NCBI GenBank assembly: GCA_009103225.1
Contig: RHPI01003369.1
Span: 1,770,887-1,834,886, forward strand
Reading direction: 5' to 3'
DNA: 64,000 nt
Source: Chlorokybus atmophyticus
Taxonomy: Eukaryota; Streptophyta; Chlorokybophyceae; Chlorokybales; Chlorokybaceae
The notes under the pieces are model-generated. The model was given only the letters and a program-made list of their open reading frames with translations. It did no database searches and was not told the origin of the DNA. This document shows positions 1 through 11,504 of the stretch, piece after piece (position 1 is the first letter of the stretch; each line of letters opens with the position of its first letter). Both the position numbers and the translations under genes were made by a program.

Positions 1-863
1 AATTGATGGTTCGCACCTTGACCAAGGAAGTCACTTAGGACGTCGACATTGGTAGGTAAAGCGTTTGACTCTATGTCAAGGGCATATCCTCCCAAGCTGT
101 CACAGTCAATATGTCAGCGCCTCCATCCCTCCTGGTACCGCATCAACAACAGCGCCGCAGACGTGGTCTTGCACCAGGTGTCACACGGTCGTTCATGACA
201 GCCCACAGTCAACCGCAGCGGTGCAACATGCTAACTTGCTGCCGCACTGTTTTCAAACCAGTTGGCGGGCATTGATGTGCAGCTAATTGAGTGCAAGAGT
301 CCAAGCTAGTAGTTGCATGAAATTCAGTACTCGGTGCAGAGACAAGAAGTTTACACACTCTACCTGTCAAAAGAATCAGACAGCATGCCCACTTTCACTG
401 GGCGCTTCCAGCTGCCTTGCAGCTTGAGAGGCACATACAACGACCTGCATGCTTGCCTGCTTTGCTGTGAACAGGAAGTGACAAGTCGATACTATGGCCA
501 TACACAGAGAAGTTGCCACGCTCTGTAGCAGCATGATAACAACAGCCCTGCCTGCCTGCATGCACGTACCTGGTGTGCAACAAGCACACTTTCGCGAATT
601 AATTGCAAGTTCTTGCAGTCCTTCAGCTGTGCAGCACCAAGCAGTACTGTCAGCAACATGTCATGTCTGTACACTGGCTGCGTTCAGTCTCCTCCGTGTC
701 AAGGCCAGCGGGTGTTGTCATGCCAGCACAACACCATGCCCGTATGCGTCAACCCAACTTCTACCCTACCCTTCTACCCAACTTCCAGTTGTGCAGTTGG
801 GTAACTGTGGTTGCCAGGCCACCACAAGAGTGAACACACAGCAGCTTGCGCATTTCATGCTAC

Positions 864-1323
864 CTTCTCAACTGAAGGGATAGGCAGCCAGCCGGAGACA
901 GTAAGCCCTATGTGGGCAATCTGCACTGCCCCCAGCGCCTCCAACTCAGCCACAAGGTCCTCTGTCTGACAGCCTTCCGCAGTAGCTGGACACACAGATT
1001 GACAACCGCTTACCACACATAACTTTATTAGGCTGCTACTATGACCAGACACTTGGTATGGTTGAGCAGGGACTGCAAAGGTGCTAGTAACAAGCTGCTG
1101 GCAACACCCCTGACCGACCTGCATGAAAGCGCACAAAGTTGTTGAGGATGTGAGTTGTGAGCTGGGTTGTGGCAATGGATTTGAGCTGTCCGGACTTGTG
1201 CTTGGCCAGCAGCGTCGTTAGGCCGGAGCTCACTGACGGCTGTGCGGAAGCAGCGGAGCACAGCAGCGCGAGCAAAGCTACCAACAGCAGCAAGCATGCA
1301 GCTTTCCTTGATGGTGGTGCCAT
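864..1323 (-). CDS. Possible secreted protein, 5' part (two exons seen)
   Basis: The ATG at 1323 opens a typical signal peptide: a short basic start (PPSRKAA), a leucine/alanine-rich core (LLLLVALLALLC) and an AASAQ-type cleavage site near residue 27. Exon 1 is 1323-1119 with donor GTCGGT. Exon 2 is 961-864, after the acceptor ...GACAG and before donor GTAGCA. The two join in phase and give about 100 residues, including an acidic stretch EDLVAELEALG. I could not follow the gene further downstream on the minus strand, so its 3' end is missing from this model. No family was recognised. A secreted or cell-wall protein is an inference from the signal peptide alone. The exon 1 donor is not a strong consensus, so the splice is tentative. 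Confidence 0.4.
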
Positions 1324-3697
1324 GTCTGCTGCTTCAATGCCCCGGCGCAAGTTGCAGCCACTTACACCTGCATGCATACAAAAAGAAGGAGAGTTAATAA
1401 CGCATAAAAGCTGGTAGCATACATTCAATTGTGCGGTGGTAGTGCTTTACTGTGTATGCAGCAGCTTTACCACAGCCCAACACAGTGAAGACCACAAGAC
1501 GAACAAGACACAGTTGCGGGATCGCTTAGACCAAGACTTTGCAGTAGCTCAATTACTAATTTGTTGCTGACTCGCAAGCGTAAAAGAAAGTTGATGTGAC
1601 AGCAGCTTGTCCAGTGAGTGATGCTTTGCAAAGCTGCATGCAATCGACGGCGACAGTGAACCTTACGCAAATCCATGCTTCGTACTCTCTTGCGTGTCGC
1701 TCTGTGGGCCGGCGGCGGCTGTGCATTTGCTGCTTGCTTGACTGCGTATGTGCAAGCAAAAGCGCACTGCGTGCTGAAGGGCAAACACTTAGGTGGTGTG
1801 GAGGGTAGGGGGTCGTGTACGGGGTACTGCAGGGGCACCCGTGCCCGTTTCGTCTTCTTCGAGGGAGATACCGCCACCACCGCCGCTGCTGTCCCTTGAC
1901 AACCACGCCACCACCCTTCACCACTCACTGCAAGCCTAACAGCACAAGGCGACAGGGCGCCACGCCATGGCGGCAAAGTGCTGCAACCCACGCCTCTAGA
2001 GGAGAGATCATGTAGGCCTATGTAGGGCCTTTTACCACGCTATCAAGGCAGGTGCTTTTAGCTTTACAGGCTGTGCAACGACGTGTGCATAACGCAGCAT
2101 CGATTGGATCCTTATGTCGAGTTGAGGTGTCAGTAAAGGGCCGAGGTGGCCGTATAAGCATCCCAGGTTTGTCATTATTGCGGTGCGTCCATGCGCTGCG
2201 GCGCGTTGCTGCATTTACGCTATTGGTTGCAAAAGGTCATGTCACATGGGCACATGTTGCACGTGCGAACCAATGTGTGCATGCTGCATGATCACACCGC
2301 CTCACCAATCGGTAGAGCTTGGCCACATTTGAACATGCATGACAGTAAGGTATCCGTTTGGAGCTAAAGTTGAGGCCGACATTGTACACAGCGCATGTGA
2401 CTTGGTTTTTGCTTTCGCTACACTCTCCGTCTTTCACTACATGCTTCGGCAAGTCGCAATGCCTCCTGATGTTGCCCCTCACAATAAAGCCAGGTGCGTA
2501 GCGTCCCAAAAAGGGCTCCCTTTGAATGAGACTTGACAAGCCACGAACACGATGCCAGGCACGTGTAAGGTACGCACCTAAAGAACAGGTTGATCACGCT
2601 ATAGTCTTGTATGCAGAGTATGCTTTTAACAAGTCGCGTCGCCTTGGGTCACGCAGTATATCGCATCTGCGTGACGCGTGATGTGGCGGGAAATGCCTAC
2701 CTGACAGTGCTGCGGCGGAGGAGATGGTGGACGAGGAGGAGCAGGAGGAGGAGGTTAGATGGGTCTTGGACCACTCTCGGCAAGCTGCGGAGTGGGTGTT
2801 GTGACAAAAATTGCGCGTGGAAACAGCACAGGCATCAGCTGAGAATGGCCTCTGCGGAGGACCAGCTGCCGGAAGCTGTGGCGGATGTCGTTGCTGAGGT
2901 CAGGGCTTAGATCTCAATGTGATTGTAGCACCTGCACATGTTGAGAGTGTTGCTATCAGCACTTGCTTGCTTATTTGAGCGGTACAGCACGAGTGAGTTG
3001 ACAGCTACTTTGCTGCTTGAGCATGCAGCAGGCAAAGGCTGCAGCCATGTGGTCGCTGCTCGGCTTCACAGGTTGCTCAACAACTTTTGCATATTGCGTT
3101 AGCCCGGTTCAGATGTCTGTAATCACATAACCCAGCAGCTTTTTTCGTAGCTGTGTGCATGCAGCAAACTGACCAGCGTCTCTTTGTGGCCGTGGCATAT
3201 AATGCACACTTTCTTGGCTTGAAAGCTTCATGCCAGTGACACCCATACGTGCAACCATGCCTGCGCAGGTGGATAGGTATGTGCACACCCTGCTCGCTGC
3301 TACATCCAATGGCACGGACTCTGCTGGCGCAATTGCCGGCTGCGAGGTAGGCTGCATTGGTAGGCAGCATACAGCAAGTTGCAACCCACCACCTGTCACC
3401 TTTCACGCAAACGTGTGGAAGCTGCTTAGTGGCAAGCTTGAACTGAGCGTTGCAAGCTGCTGCAGTGACAGTAAAACAGAAACGGTGAAACGCTTCAAGT
3501 GCTGTTGTGGTTTGGCCAAGCCTTCTTCCAGAGTGCAAGCTTGGCAGCACTCAGTCGAGTACCACAGTGCTTGTGCAATTGCCACTGCAAGTATGCTATT
3601 GGTTGCGCCCGCAGCTTTTTGCTGCTAATAGATTACAATCGCTGCTCTTAAGTATAAATTGCTGTTAATTTGGCAATATAAGACTGCCAGCAAAGAT
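1324..3697. other. Intergenic or unresolved region
   Basis: No gene can be supported here. Open frames are short and show no family motifs. One stretch near 2704-2800 could be a Glu-rich exon (EEMVDEEEQEEE) after a possible CCTGACAG acceptor on the plus strand, but no partner exons were found. The region is rich in GCATGC/TGCA steps, as is the rest of the window. Confidence 0.4.
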
Positions 3698-5107
3698 ATG
3701 ACGACCGTTGTGCAGACAACAATGCACAACGAGCGAGTGTCTTTGCAGCACCCAGCTCATACGCACCCCAGGATGGATGATGCAGAGGCAGAACCAGCTG
3801 GCACGCCAGCTTCTGTCGCTCTATCTACGCCAATGGAGCTGGCAAACACACCCACGCCAATCCCGCCAACAGTTATGACAACAACCACGCCGACCCCACC
3901 CATGCCCACACTTGCACAGCTCGCAGCCTCTCCAACACCCTTTCCCAAAGCAAGAAGTCAGGCAGATCTCGCTGAGCCGCGACGGCAAAGCTTGCGGCTG
4001 TCGGCGACGAAGGTGTTTCATCAGACGCAACGTGCAGCACTGGAAGAGTCTCGCAGTCAGATGACACTACACGACATCAGAGACCAGTCTCAGGGTGAAT
4101 CATCCATGGCAAGTGCACACTGCAGGTTATGACACAGTTGCCATGCAATTGCTATCGCGTAAGCATGTAAACCTGCCTCGCAACAAGCTCTTAAGATCAA
4201 TTGCGTGTAGAGTGGAAGCTCTGGATTGGAGATCGCTACCGCGCATGGAAGTCAGATAGTGGTTGCTCATGGAGATTGGTATGTTGATACTTGAGTTTGC
4301 TGTGACTGTGCTGTTGCACGCGCGAACAGCACAGACACAACTGTGCTATGCGTGATGCAGGCAAAAAGGGTACCAACCAAGAAAGTCTGCTGACATCCCG
4401 CGCTCCATCACAAAGCGGCTATTTGCGGCTGGCTGCAGCATGCCAATTGCTAACAGTGCATACATCGAAGCCCACAGAGCGTGAGTTGAAGCATAACAGC
4501 TGTTCTGCCTGCTTGCATGTACTGCTGTCAGCTAGCACTTGCTACCTTGCAAGTGGCTTGTGGCAGTTGTGTGCCCAATGCTGACATGGACGTCCTTGGT
4601 ACCAATCCACCGACTGACCTCATGAATGCGCTGTGTAGTGTGCAGGTGTTTCTCAAGCAGTTGGGTAAAGACTTGGCAGCGCTTTCAAGTTCAAAGCGCC
4701 ATGCGATTAATGTATGTGACTGTGACATATCTTCATCACTTGATATAACTGCTTCGCAGTACTTGCTTGCAACAAACTGTACAGCGACACTGTGTTGTGG
4801 AGGGGTACCCAACTGTGGGCTGTGGTGTGTAATCTCTCAGATGAGCGATGTTGAGACTCAGATGAGGCAACAGCAGTTTGTAAGCGATCGGGTTTCTGTT
4901 GCAGACTTGGCTCGCAAGCACTTGCCAAAAGAGGTGCGGAAGCTGTGCATGACTTATGGTGTATGACTAAAGGAGCTAGCAAGTGATACAGCCAATAAGG
5001 TCTTGCAATGATGATGTACGATGTATTATGTCAACATGTGTGTCAACCAGGTGTTGGATGCATTTCTGCCTAAGACGCTGCCGGTGCGCAAACGGTCCAA
5101 GAGGTGA
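3698..5107 (+). CDS. Unrecognised Pro/Thr-rich protein, incomplete multi-exon model
   Basis: A 5' exon starting at the ATG at 3698 encodes a Thr/Pro-rich segment (repeats like TPTPIPP and TTTTPTPPMP) followed by a basic, Gln/Glu-rich part. Three 3' exons are better defined: one ending at 4711 (donor GTATGT), then 4841-4960 and 5051-5107. The last two join in phase 0 (YG|VLDAF) and end with a basic, NLS-like tail PVRKRSKR and a TGA. The joint between the first exon and the exon before 4711 is unresolved; candidate donors are GTGAAT near 4095, GCAAGT near 4111 and GTTATG near 4127. The disordered N-terminus and basic C-terminus suggest a nuclear protein, but no domain was recognised. It could also be two separate genes. 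Confidence 0.4.
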
Positions 5108-5870
5108 CTGGAGATGATGGGAGGTGCGCGCATGCGCAAGCGTGCGTACGTGTTAGATGGTGACTCATTAACATGTGTGATAGACGCCACTGTTGGCGGT
5201 TGTGGCAGTATTGTAGGACAGTCTGGTGTGTTGCTGAGCTGTGTGTGCGGTAGGTGATGCGCTTACACTCGGAACAACTGGCATTGTGTTGTACCCTGTA
5301 CACTTCGATAGTAGTGTGAAGTTCAGTGTAGGAAATCTTGCGCAGCTACCGTAATGTATCATCACATGCTGTGCTCAGCTATTACAGGGACTGTGGTTTG
5401 CGCGTTGAGTATGTGTAACCAACTATGTACGTCACAAAGCAATGCAAGGCGGCTGTATTGCCCTTGCATGCTATAACACCATTTGGGCACCAACCAGCAT
5501 GCGTACTTTTTCACTGGTGCACATCGTACAACATGCTTGTTGAGGTTGCTAGCTGATGCTTGTGTTGCCAAGGCAGGTATTGAGGCGGCCTGCCCATCAA
5601 CACCACGTATGTACAAAGCGCCCGCACACCGCGACTCATCATCTCTGCTCAACCCTCACCTGGAGAATTCAGCAGAGATGGCTGCCGCACAGCTAGTCAG
5701 GTGCTGCCATTGTTGCAATGTGCCTGAGCACTGAGCACCTTTCCTAACCAACACGCAGTACAAAAAGCTCAAAGTCCCAACTCACCACTGCGTTATGTAC
5801 ACATGGACGAGTACCCTCTGCTTGGTATCCGACTGCATAATCAAAGTCAACTTGCAACCAAGAACCTGCT
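5108..5870. other. Intergenic spacer between convergent genes
   Basis: This lies between the end of the candidate gene at 5107 and the PAP2 stop codon at 5871. It has only short open frames without family signatures, and I see no RNA gene or repeat structure here. Confidence 0.5.
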
Positions 5871-7799
5871 CTAAGGCTTGAAGTTGTAGAGATGTTCTGA
5901 GCCTACAGGGTGCTCGGCTACCAGTTTCGTGGAAACATCGGCGCCAATGGGTATATTCTGGGGCAGTGAGTCTTGCGTCCAGACATGTTCAGGCCACACA
6001 GGCAGTATCCTGACCAGCCTGGATATGGTGAAGCCAACGGGGTTGAAGAGAAGGAGGGCCACAAGCGTCTTTACATAGTAGTCCACCACAGCGCGCGGGA
6101 CAGCTTTGGAGTTCCTGCCATAAATGGCCCCAATGCCAAAGAAAGCAGCGGCCGCGAGAGCAACGCTTACAATTGCGTGAAGGAGCCTCCTCCAGATAGG
6201 GAAATATACCTCTCCTCGGCGCCACCACGGGGCGTCCAAAGGCCTGTAATAAACATATCTGCGCCAGTATTCCAGTAAGAAGAACAGCCAAGGGAATACT
6301 GCGATGGCCGATAAAGCATTGTTGAGGCTGCCATGGCGATCAATAAAGGGGTCGCTGCAGTAACGCCGCTCGCCGGCTAACCACCTTGATGGGACTACAA
6401 AGTCTTCAGATTTGACAAAATATGCCATCAACTCCAACCCAACCATAATTGCCGTCAACACGCCCGCCAGCAAAACGTACACGAAAATGGTCATTCGTTG
6501 AAGCTGCACACACATGCACACATCAGTGTTGAACAACTGCCTGAACACATACAGCAATTCTGACTGATGGATGGGATTTAGGACTGAAACCAAAGCCTCT
6601 TTTGTCATACTGTGCAGCATGCATTATGACGCACTAGTGCAGTATCCATTTGCGCAATGACGCACGCAACAGCACGCTCACACACATGAGCACACGCTTG
6701 CACACACGCACACACGTGCAAGCAAGCACGCACACGTGCACCCCTGCACATATACTTGCATCCTCTACACATACGCATGCGCGTACCCATGCAAGCGCAT
6801 AAACACAGCCACTCGCCCACGCACCCACCCAGCCCCGCACATGTACACGTGGAACACATGAAAAGCTGAACAAATTCTCACCTTTGGGGCGAGGAAGATC
6901 ATCGCTCTTTCGATCCACAAAAACAGCATGAGGTCAAAGATGCCCAGCAGCCAGCCGATAAAAACCTGGTCGGGAAAATGCAGCCCGAGATACGAGCGCG
7001 ACACGCCAACGGCAGCAACTAGGCCCAAAGCTCCCACCCAATTAAGCACAAATAAAGGTATCCTTAAAGCCAGGGTGTGATGCTTCATCCATCTGCTGTG
7101 TGTCACGTGCAATGCACACAAGCAAAAAAAAGCCATAGACGCCTCTGAATGTCCCGAAGGCCTCCCAAAAATAGAATTGCAGCTAGAAAAGATTACGGGG
7201 TACAGCCATGCAGGCCGCGGCTCCGTGTATAAAGTCCGCACAAAGTTGTTGGTGAATATACTTAGGAACAGCATCATTGCAAAGCGCAGCCCCAACTTCA
7301 CCGAGAAGCCGAAGAGCATGATGGCTATGATGATACCCAACCTGTCATGTGCAGCGTGTATGTTACTCAGCATGTATGATATTTGTTGATCAATTCACAC
7401 GTTGTTGTCATGCATCAATGTGCAGGGCACCACGACAAGGGGGGTAGATTGTCTGTAATTGACGCTGCCAAAAATCTGCATGCAATACTGGTGTGGCTCA
7501 TGCAGCGCAGAGAGTACATAAATATGTTGTGAAACACTGCTGACACACAATATGAATGCAACACGAGACTCTGTTTCACTGTTGAAAGCTCATGCTGGTT
7601 GCATGGTCATAACATTACTACGCAGACATGTGCATGCGCATGTGCACATGCATCAACGCACGCATGCACGCGCGCCCACCCATATCCCGAGCCACCCACC
7701 AACAAATACACCCCCAAGCTCCCACCCACACACGCAGGTGGGTGCTCATGCAAATATGCGTGCACGCGTGTGGTTGGTTGGTTGGTTGTGTATGTGTGC

Positions 7800-7849
<50 letters not shown>

Positions 7850-8227
7850 TCACACACTCACTCACCCTGCGTTGCCGACGAAGCTGACAAAGTGCATGAA
7901 TCCCCTTCCAGCGCTGGAGCTGTCGTCCTGCATGTCCGTTATCACACGGAAACCCCAGTCGTAGATGTCGTCCTTGTTGTGGGACAGCGTGATGAAAGCA
8001 GCCACTAGGCCCCCTATGATTGCAGCCGTCCCTGCAAAAAATAGTTAAGCATTGGCAAAACAATTACATGCTATGTCCATGTGCAATTACAGTTCCCCCT
8101 TGCCTGCTAAGTGGAAAGGAAGCCATAGCAGAGGCTTTCCATCCGCCCTGCCGCTCCAGTGCAAGCCATCCGGGTGCTCCTTGTCTGCCCACGGCCTGCT
8201 AGACCTGTACCTCCCCAGCCACCCCAT
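5871..8227 (-). CDS. PAP2-family membrane phosphatase (four exons)
   Basis: Exons are 8227-8104, 8031-7866, 7341-6882 and 6503-5871, all in phase, giving 460 residues. The PAP2 (type 2 phosphatidate phosphatase / glucose-6-phosphatase) triad is visible in exon 3: RTLYTEPRP (motif 1), GRPSGHSEAS (motif 2, catalytic His in PSGH) and SRSYLGLHFPDQV (motif 3, SRx5HxxxD). Hydrophobic segments surround these motifs, and exon 4 adds several more membrane spans, so this is an integral membrane enzyme that should hydrolyse a phosphate monoester of a lipid or sugar; the substrate cannot be read. Motif 1 has Arg where the family consensus has Lys. Intron 1 needs a GC donor (GCAG|GCAAGG): only that splice keeps the reading frame into exon 2 (TAAIIGGLVAAF). 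Intron 2 carries a GA microsatellite. The ATG at 8227 is the first in frame, but an upstream exon cannot be excluded. Confidence 0.85.
7804..7847. repeat. (GA)n microsatellite in a PAP2 intron
   Basis: An uninterrupted AG dinucleotide run of about 22 units, a few bases inside intron 2 after the GTGAGT donor at 7865. It lies in a longer CA/TG-rich stretch (7620-7800). Confidence 0.95.
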
Positions 8228-9240
8228 CGCCGCCGCCGCCGCCGCCAGTCACCCCCCAGACCTGACCTGGCTTAACCTGTAGTCAGCCCTTAGGCTGGCC
8301 TGGCCTGGCCTGCCGCCCCGACCTGGCCTGACCTGGCCTGGGTCTAGGCCTGGACCTGGTCTGGTAGGCAACAGCAGGCGGCGCGTGCCGTATAGCACAT
8401 CGGCACACGCTTGACTGCTAGTCACAGTGTACTTGGCGTCACGGAAGTGAATCTCATCTGCGTCGTGCTTCAGCGATTAAGTGATGCGCTGTCTCTTGCG
8501 TCATGCGACTTGTGTGCTGTGGCTAAGCAGCTGCTGATGCATTCGTCAGCTTCTATGCATGTAGGGTAATCGGCCCTAATTTCGGTGGTAGGTAGTTTTT
8601 TTGTTGTTATCCTCCAGCTCAGGGCTGGGATCGCGCCAGGATTTGGTAGGCTTGTAAAGGGCGCCTAGGCCGACCCTTGGCGCTTGGAACTGCGCGAATT
8701 GGGTCAGTACAGCGCTGCCTACATGATTTTGAATGAGTATAACATAGCGCCAATTTATGAAATCATCTGTTTGAAGTCTCTGTTTGCTGTAACTTTGTGT
8801 GTACTTGATATTTCTGCATGCGGTGTTTGGTATTGTGTTAGTTACTGCCTCATACAACTTCGATCAAAATTTCACACTGATTGAATTACATATGTAATTG
8901 TTAGGTTGCCACCCTTTTGGGGTGCTGCGTAAAGGTTTTGCCCATGCATGAGGGTGGTCTGCTATGCATTGCAGTGTTGTTTGGGGCGCTCCCGGGGTGT
9001 TGCAGAGTTGTTAGAGGTATGCTAGCAATGTGTTGAGGCATTCACAAGTGCTAGTGTTAGGTGTTGGCATAGGTGTTTGTGTGTATGAGGGTGGGTGTGA
9101 GGGTGGGCACACGGGCAAGCACACAAGGGAAGAGCAAGGAGGACTGCATTGCAAATGAGTTCACGGACACAAACAACCGTATCTATCATGCTTAGAACTA
9201 CACTTAATGCTGGCTAGTGGTTAGGGCTTAGTAGGGCAGG
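8228..9240. other. Upstream region of the PAP2 gene, with CCTGG-rich repeats
   Basis: Directly upstream of the PAP2 ATG is a (CCG)n run (8228-8247), then a degenerate array of CCTGG/GGCCTGACC units at about 8285-8370. The same type of CTGGCC-rich DNA recurs near 11880-11910 and 17110-17170. The rest has no supportable gene. Confidence 0.5.
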
Positions 9241-9640
9241 AGTGAAGTCTCCCATAAGGGCTTTTGCTGTTGCTGCAGCTTTGCCCTTGTCATCCTTGCC
9301 CGTGTTGCATCCTCATGCTGCAGCCTTGCTCATGTTGCTGCCTTGCCTGCATGAGACGCGCAGCCTCATCCAAGCGTGTCACCAACAAGAGTGTGCATCT
9401 GTTGAAGAAGGCAAGGGCAAGTAAGCAAAAGAGGGACCCATACATCAGCAAGGTGCAGAGGAAGTGGATGTTACCAGAGGTGCTGGAAGCCCTCAAGGCA
9501 GTAGAGGCTGGCTGCATGTTGCTGGCCGAAGCAGCTCGTGAATGTGGGTTGTCACCTTCGACAATGGCAGGCTACAACAGTGCCCCTAGTCACCTGTCGG
9601 AGTATAAGTAAGTTGATGGCAAGTGAGCATGCATGCATCA

Positions 9641-9816
9641 TGTGCAGAATCTAAAGTGCTCTGCAGCGCTCATGTACTTGCTTGTTGGTAGGGGAGCTGG
9701 TAGACCCTGCGTGCTCACGAGTGCTGCTCATGTGCAGAATCTAAAGTGCTCTGCAGCGCTCATGTACTTGCTTGTTGGTAGGGGAGCTGGTAGACCCTGC
9801 GTGCTCACGAGTGCTG
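9641..9816 (+). repeat. 90-bp tandem duplication inside the transposase
   Basis: The 86-base stretch starting TGTGCAGAATCTAAAG (9641-9726) recurs identically at 9731-9816, a period of 90 bases, i.e. exactly 30 codons. Both copies read HVQNLKCSAALMYLL...GRPCVLTSA in the same frame, so the duplication itself does not shift the frame. Near-identity indicates a recent event. Confidence 0.95.
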
Positions 9817-10023
9817 AAGAGCAAGTGTTGGTGAATGTCTGACATACTCCAACAACATTGGACAAGCTATTACAGAGGCAGACCTGCGTGTGTATGTGGC
9901 CAAGCTGCTGCAAAATGATAAGAGGAGACACAACTTCACATGTGGCATGCCAGGACGCAATGGGGCCAGAGCTTTTGGGAGCAGGCACAAACTCAGCAAG
10001 CGTATAGCAGAACCTGTGGATGC

Positions 10024-10073
10024 CTTAAGGAGGACCAGCTTTGAATGCTGATTCAAAGCTGGTCCTCCTTAAG
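10024..10073. repeat. Perfect 23-bp palindrome with 4-nt loop
   Basis: Arms 10024-10046 and 10051-10073 are exact reverse complements, separated by GCTG. The structure sits at the end of the second DNA-binding segment of the pogo-like remnant and creates the TGA that ends that frame. The perfect arms with a tiny loop fit a template-switch origin. Confidence 0.95.
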
Positions 10074-11504
10074 CTGGATTGTTAAGGATTACTTTTAGAA
10101 GCTCAAGCAAGTGGTGGAGCATCAGGGCGGAGCGCATTGCTTCTTTCGACGAGGTGGGGATTTAACCGGAATCCTGCATAAAGAAAAGAAATGTTGTAGT
10201 TAAGAGGTGAGCATGCTTGTGTGAATGTACAGCAAGATGCACAGTGACTTACATGTGTTGTGGCAGCATCTCCAAGTGGGCTCAGCTTGCCACAGCAAGG
10301 GGGAGACAACATATTACAGTCATGGCAGCAGTCATTGGTGCTGGTTATGCCATCCCTTGCTGTGCTTTACTAGCTAGTGCCCATGTATACAAAGAGTGGG
10401 CTGATGCATGGACGATACTTGGAGGGTCTCTGGCAGCCCAGGAGAACACCTGGATAACAATTGGGCTGTTTGAAACTTGGATAGACCACTTCGCACGCAA
10501 CCTGCCAAGTGGTCTTAGTGTTGACAACCGTGCACTGCTCATGTGTGATGGGCATGTGAGCAGATACCACTTGAAGACAATAGACGAGTGCAAGTCCCTC
10601 TGCATGGAGGTGCTGGTCCTGCCACCTCACACAACTCACCGTTGGCAAGTGCTAGACGTAGTTTGCTATGCAAGCATGAAGGCAAGATACAAGAAAAAGC
10701 ACGAAGCTTGGATTCATGCAAATCAGCACGTAAGGGGGATTACCTAACGAGGACTTCCTAAAGATGATTGTTCCTAGCCTACAAGCAGGAGTCAGCAGCA
10801 GCAACATCTTGTCAAGATTTAAAGCATGCGGTAAGAAAGCATGCATGCATGCTGTAACATTAACGTACAAACTGTTGCATGAACATGCATGCACCCTACG
10901 TTAAGACACTAACTTGTGCTTGCTGATGCAGGCATCAGCCCTTGGGATGCATGTGCAGTAGACAAGTATCTACCAAGAACCAAAGAAGGGGCCTTAATCA
11001 CCATACTGGAAGCTATGGAAGGGGAGGGGGGAGCGACGCCCATGCATGCACAACTGGACACAGAACCTGCAGAAGAAGACACAGAAGTGCAAGACTCGCA
11101 GCAAGGTGCAACTGCCCCACCTAAGGAGGAAGGGTTGGAGTAAAGCCAAAGACTGCAGAGTGGTTAACAAGTGAAGATGTACGCAACCGACAAGCTGAAA
11201 TTGAAGATAAAAAGCGAGAGAAGGCTGCAGCAAGACAGCACCGCAAGACAGCAAGGCAAGCAGAAAAGAGGCGCAAGGAAGCACTCGATGCACGACAGGC
11301 AGAGAATGTTGCAGCAAAGAGGTAGCAAGTTGATGCTAAACGAGCACAAGAATAAGAAGCCAAGGAGGCTAGAGCTGAGCGTGCAGCTGTCAAGGCGGCC
11401 AAGCAGCAGGCAGATGAAGAACACGCAAGAGCTGCGGCAGAAGGCAAACGCTTGAGCAAGAAAGGCGTCAGAGGACAAGGGACGAAGCGCTGATGGCCTA
11501 CCAC

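Larger units (their letters stand above)
9340..11504 (+). pseudogene. Decayed pogo/jerky-like (DDE_1) transposase
   Basis: Fragments in order match the pogo/Tigger/jerky transposase plan. First is a psq-type helix-turn-helix segment (LEALKAVEAGCMLLAEAARECG, about 9478-9549, split here as LEALKAVEAGC then MLLAEAARECG). Next is the CENP-B-like joint GRPCVLTSAEEQ (about 9790-9825), then a second helical segment (HKLSKRIAEPVDALRR). The DDE core at 10322-10747 contains LLMCDGHVSRY (second Asp) and LPPHTTHRWQVLD (third Asp). Last come a C-terminal exon ISPWDACAVDKYLP after an intron (10832-10931) and a Lys/Gln-rich coiled coil to 11504. The frame is broken by a 1-base loss near 9840, by stops around 10049 and 10746, and by a 90-bp tandem duplication and a palindrome (separate entries). 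In live elements the protein cuts and pastes at TA targets. No terminal inverted repeats were identified, so element ends are unknown. Confidence 0.75.

Noticed and set aside
7620-7860. Long open frames on both strands around the GA microsatellite
   Set aside because: They arise from CA/TG and GA repeats lacking stops; the region is an intron of the PAP2 gene.
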